Assembly (NCBI GenBank): GCA_009823395.1
Contig: CM020501.1
Span: 25,529,361-25,593,360, forward strand
Reading direction: 5' to 3'
DNA from: Thamnaconus septentrionalis
Taxonomy: Eukaryota; Chordata; Actinopteri; Tetraodontiformes; Monacanthidae
DNA length: 64,000 nt
Shown: positions 54,871-64,000 of the stretch, piece by piece
Layout: each line of letters begins with the position of its first letter
Position numbering within the stretch: the stretch's first letter is position 1
Notes under the pieces: generated by a model
Seen by the model: only the letters and a program-made list of their open reading frames with translations
Database searches by the model: none
What the model was told of the DNA's origin: nothing
Position numbers and translations under genes: made by a program

Positions 54871-56262
54871 ACAGGATTACGCAGGATACCAGAGGTGTTA
54901 AATTTGTCTCACACTCCGAGTGTTCCCACATTTCTCTTCAATTCAGAAGCACCAACAAATATTGCATTTAAAAAAATAACAAAATTAAGCATTTAAAAAT
55001 ATGCAGAATTGTAAAAGACACTTAAGTGCAAAAAAACAACAACACAAGCGCACACATTGTACACTTTTAATTGTTGAAAAGTGACCTAACGCTCTGGTAA
55101 TTACGGTAGCATTGAAGCGTCTCCCGGTCACTGTAGACACGAGAGCATTTTAAATAACATCTATGTTGAGCAACAAGTGCACCATTTTGTTTAACTTCTC
55201 ACCGTGGACTCGCTACCGAGGTATTATGGCCATCTTTTTTTTTTGTTGCAATGCAGCAGCTTCAAAATGCTTTACAAAATAATAATGATTTGCATTAAAC
55301 CTACAGACAGTTTAGTTTAAAAACAAAAACAAACAAACCAAGAAAAAAACATGCCGCCGTTACAGATGCCCGATACCCCCCCTCCTCCACACCCCCTCGT
55401 CAACAACTTGTACTAACAGCTGACCAGATGTGTCCAAGGGTTTCAGCGTCTCCTAGCAACAGTAAAACGTTCTGGCCCTATGGGCGAATCTGAGAGCGCA
55501 ACACAGATTTTCTATACCGTGTCATTTTCTAATGGTTTGGCTGTCAAACAACGCCGGCTGCTGTAAATATTTTCCCCGTCTGAAATCCCCGTTGAGGGCT
55601 GCGCTGTTTACCCTGAACGGGCCGTGCTTTTTTTTTCTTTTCGGTCACTCTCTCACTCTCTCTCTCATTCTCACTCTCTCTCTCTCCCTCTCTCTCTCTC
55701 GATGTCGGCGTTATTGTCCTCTTTAGCGGGCCGCCCGTTCGCCCAGCCGGCTAGTTGATGCTCTCTGACGCGATCGCGGGCCTCTTATCTTATCGCCCGC
55801 GGGTCGGCGGCGGAAATGAGAGGTAGATCGGCGCCGCCGCTAACAACAACTCCTCGTTGAAGGCCCGCCGGCTGCAGAGCGCGAGGACAGCGAAGCACTG
55901 GCGTCCGACGAGCGAGGTCATTAGCGTTGCCGAGACTGCGGCCAACTTCTCAAATTTGTGTTGTTTTTTTTTTATTGGTTTCACCGTCCGCAAAGCCTCA
56001 TTTGTCGGCCGGGATGGAGGAGGCACGGGAGGCGCTGGCTGGCTGGCTGGCTGGGAGAAACAAAGGCTGAGGCGCAACACGCGGGAAGAGAGAGAGGGAG
56101 GGCGAGAGAGAGACATAGGCGAGTGGGGAGAGACGAAGGAGACGGGAACAGGGAGGGATGCTGGATGTGTGCACTGCATCCCAAGGGATCACTTACTCAG
56201 TATAGACACAGTACTGGAGGACAGAGCACACAGCACAGGTTCACTGGCCAAAATCTCTCCTC
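54871..56262. other. Non-coding DNA, no gene recognised
   Basis: AT-rich with poly-T and AAAC runs to 55350. A CT-rich run lies at 55645-55700, and CpG-rich DNA at 55720-56060. No exon supported. Confidence 0.4.
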
Positions 56263-56263
56263 T

Positions 56264-56300
<37 letters not shown>
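56263..56300. repeat. (CA)n microsatellite
   Basis: About 18 CA units. Confidence 0.94.
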
Positions 56301-56302
<2 letters not shown>

Positions 56303-56484
56303 CTCGTTCTTCTCACTCACTCACGCACACAATCCCTCCAAGCAATATTCCTGTAAGCACCCGTCCGCCGAGAATAACCGCATTGACTGAAGTGGAGTCA
56401 ATGTAAGAGGACGATAGAATGAGGGGTAGGGGGGCGGAGGGAGGGAGGGAGGGGAAAAAAAATAAAACGGAGAGACCGGGGAGA

Positions 56485-56508
56485 AGGAGGAGGAGGAGGA
56501 GGAGGAGG
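56485..56508 (+). repeat. (GGA)n repeat
   Basis: Eight GGA units in a wider purine block. Confidence 0.9.
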
Positions 56509-56594
56509 AGTGTCCACCTGGCCGGCGTCCAGGGGAATTAAACAGTGTGTTTACCGCTCTCTCTCTCTCGCTCTCTCTCTCTCTCTCCCGGCGC

Positions 56595-56700
56595 CCCGGC
56601 AGCGCCATGTTAGGCTAATGGCACGGACACCAAGCCAATTGATTTGCGGACCAATAGAGCTGTCCCGCGGCACGGGCAGATTACCTAGATCACTGGCTCC
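56595..56700. promoter_or_regulatory. Candidate conserved non-coding element
   Basis: AGCGCCATGTTAGGCTAATGG, AAGCCAATTGATTTGCGG, ACCAATAGAGCTG and CAGATTACCTAGATC follow in a repeat-free block. CCAAT is present on both sides of the centre. Role inferred. Confidence 0.33.
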
Positions 56701-57459
56701 GCATCGAGCAGACATCGCTCCTCGTCGGGCCGGAGGGGGGGCGACGGCTCACGCTTGCACTGCGGTGTCGCATACCGCCGCCCGCGTGGGGAGCGGGGAG
56801 CCGGAGTGAGGATGTAAACACGCTCGCCGGATTAGGAAGTGGCCCCGGAATACATGGCCAGGGGGGGACAGTTTGTTTTCCTGGTGCCAGGTGTGAAGCG
56901 TATCCTCGTTGTGTTGCAAGTGCCGCGCACGCTGACATTAAAATTGACAAAGAGTTTGGTCAAAGTGACAAAAAAAGAGGGGGTGGGGTTCAGATAAGTT
57001 GTGCTTCCTCCCACTCCTTTTCACACATGTGAATGGGATCTATATCCGTTTGGTTAGGTCTGTCTTGTGATTTAATTACCTTATTTCATTGTTTTCTATT
57101 TATATTTTTGTCTGTGCATTAATGCATAGTGCATGCATCTTTTTTTCCACATGTTTGAAATAAATAAATAAATAAAAGTCAAAATTGATGCGCTTCTGTT
57201 TAGCAGCATTAGCCAGAAACACGGCTTCTGGCAGGGGTCATTGTTGAAAAGTCAAGTCAATGTTCGTTAAAAATGAAGATGACCCCTTATGGTCAATGAG
57301 CAAACCGCAAAAAAATAAATAAATGATAAAAAAAACAATGGACAGTGTTGCAGGAAAGACGGTCATTGTCGTTCGCGTCACAAACAGCTAGCGGCTGGCC
57401 AACGGTGAAAAATGTCGGTGGCACGACATCCAATGGCTTTTGTCATTTTGCCCTTTGCT
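56701..57459. other. Non-coding DNA, no gene
   Basis: CpG-rich to about 56830, then AT-rich with an AAAT run (57161-57175). Confidence 0.4.
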
Positions 57460-57926
57460 TAAAGGCTCAGTGTGTAATATTTAGACATTTTGAAGAAGAA
57501 ACAGTGGTTCATCAAGTGTTACATTTTAGATTGCAGCGTCTTTCACTCTCAACTCCCCCTCCTGAGCTTGCAAGTGAACTACGGTGGCCAGGAACACCCA
57601 AAGCTTGATACCTCGTCCACCGTCTTCTTCGTTTATTTGAGGACGCGAGCGTTCATCCTAAATACGAAACATGCTGTCAGGTGACCTGGATTGTCCACAC
57701 AGGCTTCCTTAAAAATATAGCGGTGCAAAATGGCAGCTAACTGGGAGCAAGACCCTTGATCCATGTGTATTCTCATATATATACTTAAGAAGCGTTCTAT
57801 GTCTAGGAAAATAATTACTTATATTGTTCTTTGAGTACACACTTTTATTCAAGCATTTATGGGCAGTATAAGTATATTACGCTTTTACCAATATAAAAAA
57901 CATAAATCAAACAAAATCTAAGAGTC
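57460..57926 (+). mobile_element. Short non-autonomous DNA transposon, family A, copy 4
   Basis: Begins TAAAGGCTCAGTGTGTAATATTT, shares TTTTGAAGAAGAAACAG, 'TTTTAGATTGCAGCGTC', 'GGTGACCTGGATTGTCC' and 'TTTATGGGCAGTATAA' with copy 2 and, inverted, with copies 1 and 3. The right end decays near 57926. Confidence 0.72.
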
Positions 57927-59265
57927 ATCATAATGCTGGGAGCATCAACACTGCACTTTTGGTAAAACTGTAGCTCGCTAGCTTACATGATACATAAGTA
58001 TTTTCCATTACGACAAAAATCGCAATTCCACTCAAAAGAGTCGATTGCATGTATGTGTCTACATACGTACGATTGAATGTCTTCATAAAAGCATCATCTA
58101 CTCTGCAATTTTGACATTTTCTACCAAAAACTTCCCATTTTTAATCAAGATATAAATTTTTCAGTCATCCGGCACTGATGCATCCTCCTCTCGGTGGCTC
58201 AAGTGAGACGAGTGCATGCATAACGAAGCGGCTCTGGATAAAAATTTGTTTATATTAAGGCCAACACGTGGGAGACCTGACAACCCCGGCATTATGCGCA
58301 TACAGTACATACAGTGCTAAGTGGGCAGTGACTAATACTTTCCCACAAGGATACAGTGGGCTGCGGTGCACGATGCAAATGTGCAGCGCGGTGCGGCGCT
58401 TTGTTCCGAAACACAAAAATTTTAGCGGAACACCTTCGGCGAGGAGAGAAAAGAGGGGAACCTGCTGCCGGACAATTGGAGGTGGGGGTACCGGTGGGGG
58501 GCTGGGGAGTGGACCACACACGCGGCCCCGGGACTACAGTTGTCGGCGTGTACGGCGGACGAGTGAGAATAATTCCACATTCTCCACAGTTTTCACTCAT
58601 GTCAGTGTCCCAGTTGATAAGCATGGAAATCCATTTATCCACAAAGGGACTGTACGGTCTATTTTGGACAATGTCTCTTTCATGGTCTCTCACGGGGGCC
58701 CTTTTTTTTCCTCCCCACCGCCGTCCTCCCCGCCGCCACCCACCACAAAGCCGCCCAGCTGACTCCTCGAGCGTCTCCTAATGGGCCGCGTTCGCTTGAT
58801 ACCTCGAAAACATCGCGAGAGACGCGGCGGAACGCGTAGGTATTCCGAGTACGAGGATCGCCAAGGTAAGCCTCGCTGTCACTACCGTTCAGCCTTGACC
58901 CCTTCCCTCCGCCTTGCCGCGTGAGCAGTCGGACGGCGGTTACAGAATTAGTCGGCGGCGGGGGGAGGAGGAGGAGGAGGAGGAGGAGAAGCCGTCAGAT
59001 TACAGATTAGAAGGTGGGGAAGAGGTGGGATTAAACATGCGGTCTGGATGCTCGCTGGACTAATGCAACTCACGGCTCAGCTCGGGGCGTTGTCAGATTT
59101 AGTCTTGTGGATTAGACCGCTGACGAGCGACACTGAGGGGGGAAACGTTTTAAAGAAAGAAGGAGGAAGAGGAGAAGGAGAAGGAGGAGGAGAAGAGAGA
59201 AAGAAAAAAAAAAACGAGCCCCCCAGGATATTCCTATTGAAACGCACCGGTCAATAATAGTCATC
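57927..59265. other. Non-coding DNA, no gene recognised
   Basis: AT-rich to 58260, then mixed and CpG-containing. Frames of up to 164 codons (58268-58762) have no recognised domain. GGA runs lie at 58964-58990 and 59160-59200. Confidence 0.4.
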
Positions 59266-59660
59266 GCTCCCCCCTAATCCATATTTGTGTAAATGAGCTG
59301 CGCGGGAGCTTTACAACTCGAGGCAGACACACAAAACCTCCGAGACCCGGGCATTAACGGCGATGCCGCGCCTTAACCGCCCCCCTGGCTAATGCGGCTA
59401 ATGAATGAGCGAGCGCTAGCAGGCTAACGGCTCTAATTCTCCTTCACAGGCTATCATGTTGCGGCCCGGAGACGGATCAATACCATTTGCTCAACACACA
59501 GGAGGCCCAGGAATCTATAAAAGGGCTTTTATTGAGTAATTAAACACCCATTACTGTCCCGCGCAGCCAAACAATAAATTTGATCAGCCTCTCAGCGCGC
59601 GGGATCCGGCCGTGATTAATACCCAGTGCATGCATGACATAAAGAGACCACAATGACATT
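59266..59660. promoter_or_regulatory. Candidate conserved non-coding cluster
   Basis: CCCTAATCCATATTTGTGTAA, GGCTAATGCGGCTAATGAATG, GGCTCTAATTCTCC, GGATCAATACCATTTGC, 'TTTATTGAGTAATTAAACACCCATTAC', AACAATAAATTTGATC and CCGTGATTAATACCC lie in sequence, with little simple repeat. A high density of homeodomain cores over 400 bp; role inferred. Confidence 0.4.
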
Positions 59661-60381
59661 TTGTTAAGTCCCGTCTTAGACCCCCTTTTGATGGCGCGGG
59701 TGGATGGGTGGGTGGGGGGCGGCTGCTTACGGTGGCAGTTTCAAGGTTGTTTAGTGTGCAGACGGACCATAACAGAGCTTAGGGTGAGGTGATATTGTGA
59801 ATCAGAGCCCCCCGCGGGGCGCAGAGATCGTATCCCAGCAGTCCCTGCTGCCCAGAGACTGCTGCTGGTGAGCAGCGTGTCCTCACACAAAACTGCTAAA
59901 GTGAATTTTTTTTTTTTCTGTCTTCTATTCCGCCTTTTCCTGCAGAGCTCTCCAGCTGCCTGTGGGCTAAAACTTAACGCAACGATTTCAGATTTTCTTT
60001 CTCCAGCCGCAGTTGAATTTCTAAAAACGATATTTCTCAAGCTTGAAATGCAAATGCGAGGACACGGTGTTACGGGATGAGACGGAACGAAAGGACACAC
60101 ATCCCACGAGAGCGTCCCCACGCCGACGACCAAGTAGCTTGTCTCGTGGTATGCCATGACTTTGATTGGCAGAGGGCTAACTCCGGATTAGCATGGTACG
60201 CGAAGCCATAGTTGGAGTGTTTCTGACGCTAGGATCGATGGACAGTTTACAGTGCCGCACATTGGTTACATGTAATTATAAGACGTCGAACTTCAGTTGC
60301 AGTTGTCATTTACAGTTGCCAATTGCCAAACGTGAGTTAATTTTATTTTTAAAGTTATGTTGACAATAGTTTAATAGGGAA
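59661..60381. other. Non-coding DNA, no gene
   Basis: G-rich run at 59697-59720, T-rich run at 59906-59918, otherwise mixed. No exon recognised. Confidence 0.4.
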
Positions 60382-60597
60382 TTAATGTTCACATTTCTGC
60401 TGCTGCTTGAGTCCATGTTTAACTTTCACACTAAACCTCTTTAGTTCTGTTTGGGATTTAATTTCCGATGGTAGGGAATTCCATAGGAGTGGACTTTGCA
60501 CTGAGAGGGATGATTGGCCAAATGTTGTCCTGCATCTTGGAATTTGACAGTTCTGCTTGGTTCTGCACCCTGTCATTGTCCTACAGTTGTCCGTCAT
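60382..60597 (-). pseudogene. Non-LTR retrotransposon reverse transcriptase, C-terminal fragment
   Basis: The minus-strand frame contains IPRCRTTFGQSSLSVQSP then LLWNSLPSEIKSQTELKRF, the signature at the C-terminal end of fish LINE ORF2 proteins ('FG..S....P.LWNSLP..I.....L..F'). The reading is short and starts inside the protein, so this is a decayed, truncated insertion. The clade cannot be set from so little. Confidence 0.72.
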
Positions 60598-61360
60598 TTA
60601 AAAGATCTGCGACATCAAAGATACACAAACGGCTGAGCGTGAGTGAAAAACGGTTTTGCCGCTAATTTGGGTGCAAATAACGAGAAATTGCGACACAGTC
60701 CTTTTCCTGGAGGACCATGTGACTGTCAGAGAGAGACGCCACCCCACCCCACCCTCCAGAAAAACATCCTTTTCTCCCTACACTTTTACAACTCCAAAAA
60801 AACCCCAAAAACTGTTACAATCCCATCCTTGTTGGGAGAATATTTAGCGCTGTTGAGCCAACAATATGGCATCTGGGTGATTCTCCTAAATATGAATGGC
60901 CCATTCACGGGGCTCAATGGAGTCGCTTGGCAATGGCCCTCCCTCCACACCCCCCCACCACCCCCCACCCCCCTCCCGCCGCCGCCGCCACACTCAAAAC
61001 AATATTCGCCGCAGCAGTCTTGGCACTCTTCCCTTGAAATCAACAAAGTGGGGGGGGGGGGGTGGAACTCGAGGCCGTCCCTGAAACCCTCAAAGAATTA
61101 AGCCTCTGTGAGATGCAAGTACTTGGCACAAGCGGGAGCGATTTCGGCGACAATGGGCAAATCATACAGCGCTTTGTGCGATTTAGCGGGGGTGGGGGGG
61201 AGTATACAATAGCAGTCCCCTTCCAAAGCACACATTAGCGAACATGTCACTGGGACCCCCCGGGGGGGTTTTGGAGCGGCCCGAAGGATTGTGCAGTGAA
61301 GAGGATAAATATATGTTACCGGGCGAGAAGATGGAGAGATGCCAGCGGCCGCCTCCATCA
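60598..61360. other. Non-coding DNA, no gene
   Basis: C-rich run with CCGCCG (60944-60990), poly-G run (61049-61061), and possible regulatory sequence at 61085-61260. No exon recognised. Confidence 0.4.
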
Positions 61361-61405
61361 AGCAGCAGCAGCAGCAGCAGCGGCGGCGGCGGCGGCGGCG
61401 GCGGA
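61361..61405. repeat. (CAG)n(CGG)n compound trinucleotide repeat
   Basis: Seven CAG units run directly into eight CGG units. Confidence 0.93.
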
Positions 61406-61925
61406 TTACGAGTGCGCGGCGGAATGCATTAATAGATTAATCTTCTGAGCCGCACACGCTAACCCGCCAAACTGAACCCATTTGGCTTGTTAAAAGGCAG
61501 GCGCGCGCACGGCAACAAAAAAAAAAAAGGAAAAAAAAATGCATCCAAAATCAATTTAGCAGCGATTTAGCGGAGCTCAAGAGGTGCGGCAACGAGGAGA
61601 GGTTCTCGTCTGACAGGCCCGCGAAAGAAATAAAAAATCAACTCAAATAAAATGAGGAGAACAACAACACCAACAGCAGCAGCAGCAGCACAAGAGGAAG
61701 AGAAGGGGAGAGAGAGAGAGAGAAAGAAAAAAATACTTGTTATAAATGTGCGGAGCTTGCAGCCACGCTGACCTCTGAGCGCTAAACAAAACCCAACAAC
61801 GGACGAGCGAGACACCCACTCAAAAGTCAATACCATGCGTGCCTCCTCTTCCTCTGGTATGGTTAATGCATGATGCCAGGTGAGGGGAGACAGACGGGGA
61901 GAGCAGGGAATCTCATTATAATGCC
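61406..61925. other. Non-coding DNA, no gene
   Basis: GCATTAATAGATTAATC (61425-61441), A-rich runs, a CAG run (61675-61689) and GA run (61708-61722). No exon. Confidence 0.4.
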
Positions 61926-62250
61926 GCGCCGCGCTATCATTAGCCGGCTACCGCGCGCGCGCGACCGTCCTGCCGACGGAGTTGTACGAGCGGCGGCGGC
62001 GGCGGAGGAGCCCTAATGCTGCATCGCCCCGCTTCCAGTCGGGGAGGGAGGGGCGGGGGTTGGAACCCGGCGGCGGGAAAAAGCCGCTTGTTTACGAGAG
62101 AGGGCGGGGAGGGGGGCGCGCCAGCGTGCGTCGCCTCTCGCAGGGGCCCCGAGATGTTCCGCAGAGTTTGAGGAAGAAGATCTCGGGGATCCGTGGAGAC
62201 GACGAGGTGCACTTCAACGTCCTCGTGCGGGAGAAAAGACACGTAGCTGG
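61926..62250. promoter_or_regulatory. CpG-rich block, possible promoter or CpG island
   Basis: Very high CpG density (CGCGCGCGCGCG, CGGCGGCGGCGG), G-rich runs and long open frames in several phases on both strands, as CpG-rich DNA gives. A plus-strand stretch (62131-62259) is bounded by TCTCGCAG and AAGGTGCAAC-like signals, but its translation is not recognisable. No start site can be assigned. Confidence 0.3.
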
Positions 62251-62454
62251 ACTCAAGGTGCAACCACACACAATGACCAAAAATACAATAGAATAAAACA
62301 CATGTTGACTACAAGCCCAACATCATTCGTCCACTTGCAAACTGAATGTATATAAGATAGATAGAAATCTATCTAGACAGATGTGTGCACTTTATCGAGG
62401 ATGCTGCTGCAATTTCGTCTTGCACCATGTATGATTACAATAAAGGAAATTCAA

Positions 62455-62700
62455 TTCAATTCAATATGAATATATATATGTATATATTTATAGATACATA
62501 TATATATGTATATATATATGTATGTATAACATAGATTTATAGATGGTTATCTATCTATCTATCTATCTATCTATCCATATATATATGCATATATATACAT
62601 ATACATATATATATGCATATATATATAAACATATATACATGCATATATATACATATATGTAGTACAGTGTGTATACACAAATACATATCATGTATCTATT
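62455..62700. repeat. TA-rich and TCTA compound simple repeat
   Basis: TATA/TGTA/GCATA runs interrupted by a (TCTA)n tract at 62548-62575. Confidence 0.9.
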
Positions 62701-62808
62701 GAAAGTGATTAAAACAAATTCAAAACCTTTAACTGGATTCAATCCGGCCGCTGTTTGCGTGGCATAAAAAAGCGCGAGCAGCAGCAGGTTCAGTGTTGGA
62801 ACTCGCAA

Positions 62809-62838
62809 CCTCCTCCTCCTCCTCCTCCTCCTCCTCGT
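62809..62838. repeat. (CTC)n repeat
   Basis: About nine CTC units. Confidence 0.9.
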
Positions 62839-63647
<809 letters not shown>

Positions 63648-63761
63648 GCGTTAGATCCGTCCTCTCCTCGCTGTCATTTTTTTTTCTCTCCCCCTCGGCC
63701 CTCTTTTTTCCTCCACACTGATGAAAAAAAAAATTAAAAAAGGCCCTCGACGACGGCCCTC

Positions 63762-63805
63762 CTCCTCCTCCTCCTCCTCCTCCTCCTCCTCTTCCTCCTC
63801 ATCAG
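63762..63805. repeat. (CCT)n repeat
   Basis: About 13 CTC units. Confidence 0.92.
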
Positions 63806-63839
63806 ACACCCTCTACCCCCCCAGTGATTGGCGAGCGCC

Positions 63840-64000
63840 CGCGCATATCAATGCACAATTTAACTTAAGACGTCGGCCGGCAAAATAAGCTAATTAGCGG
63901 CGCCGCCGTCTCGTTTGAGGACGCGACGACAAGGATGAGTGTCGAGGCCCGGAACGACGCCCGGAACGACATCCAATATTCCAAAGTTTTGCCTTTTTTC
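63840..64000. promoter_or_regulatory. Candidate conserved non-coding element at the window edge
   Basis: CATATCAATGCACAATTTAAC and AAATAAGCTAATTAGCGG in repeat-free CpG-containing DNA. Cut by the window end. Role inferred. Confidence 0.27.

Overview
This is vertebrate genomic DNA, most likely from a percomorph-type teleost fish. It has dense dinucleotide microsatellites, fish-type non-autonomous DNA transposons (hAT, Tc1-like and short MITE-like families), tails of a common fish interspersed repeat, spliceosomal signals and long non-coding stretches. There is no bacterial or viral gene organisation. The species is an inference and cannot be named from this window.

Only one protein-coding gene can be supported: the large 3' coding exon of fidgetin (fign), on the minus strand at 34760-37041. 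Fidgetin is a AAA-family microtubule-severing protein. The exon starts at a clear 3' splice site, at the same Gly-Leu-Lys-Met junction I recall for mammalian fidgetin, and it encodes nearly the whole protein. The Walker A lysine is replaced by arginine, and the Walker B aspartate by glycine. Sequence below 34760 (to about 30.4 kb) is probably 3' UTR. Sequence above 37041 is the upstream intron and/or 5' flank. The short upstream exon holding the annotated start in mammals was not found.

Layout. 0-12 kb: non-coding, with three copies of one short DNA-transposon family (349-742, 2748-3186, 10949-11968), a CpG-rich block near 1 kb, two adjacent perfect palindromes near 8.1 kb and many microsatellites. 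12-30 kb: conserved-element-like AT-rich islands, a 740-bp hexamer minisatellite (13011-13750), hAT and Tc1-like elements, and purine tracts. 30-37 kb: fign 3' UTR and coding exon. 37-64 kb: microsatellite-rich DNA with a complete hAT copy (41397-41767), a MITE with traces of a Myb/SANT-like protein (50748-51197), a decayed LINE reverse-transcriptase end (60382-60597), further regulatory-looking islands and CpG-rich blocks.

The setting, a developmental gene in a wide non-coding region with many TAATTA, octamer and PBX/HOX-like sites, fits a regulatory gene desert. That reading is inference, because conservation cannot be measured here. I found no convincing new multi-gene system. The points most worth checking are the altered ATPase motifs in fidgetin, the inverted hAT copies flanking its coding exon, and a promoter-like insert inside a transposon copy.
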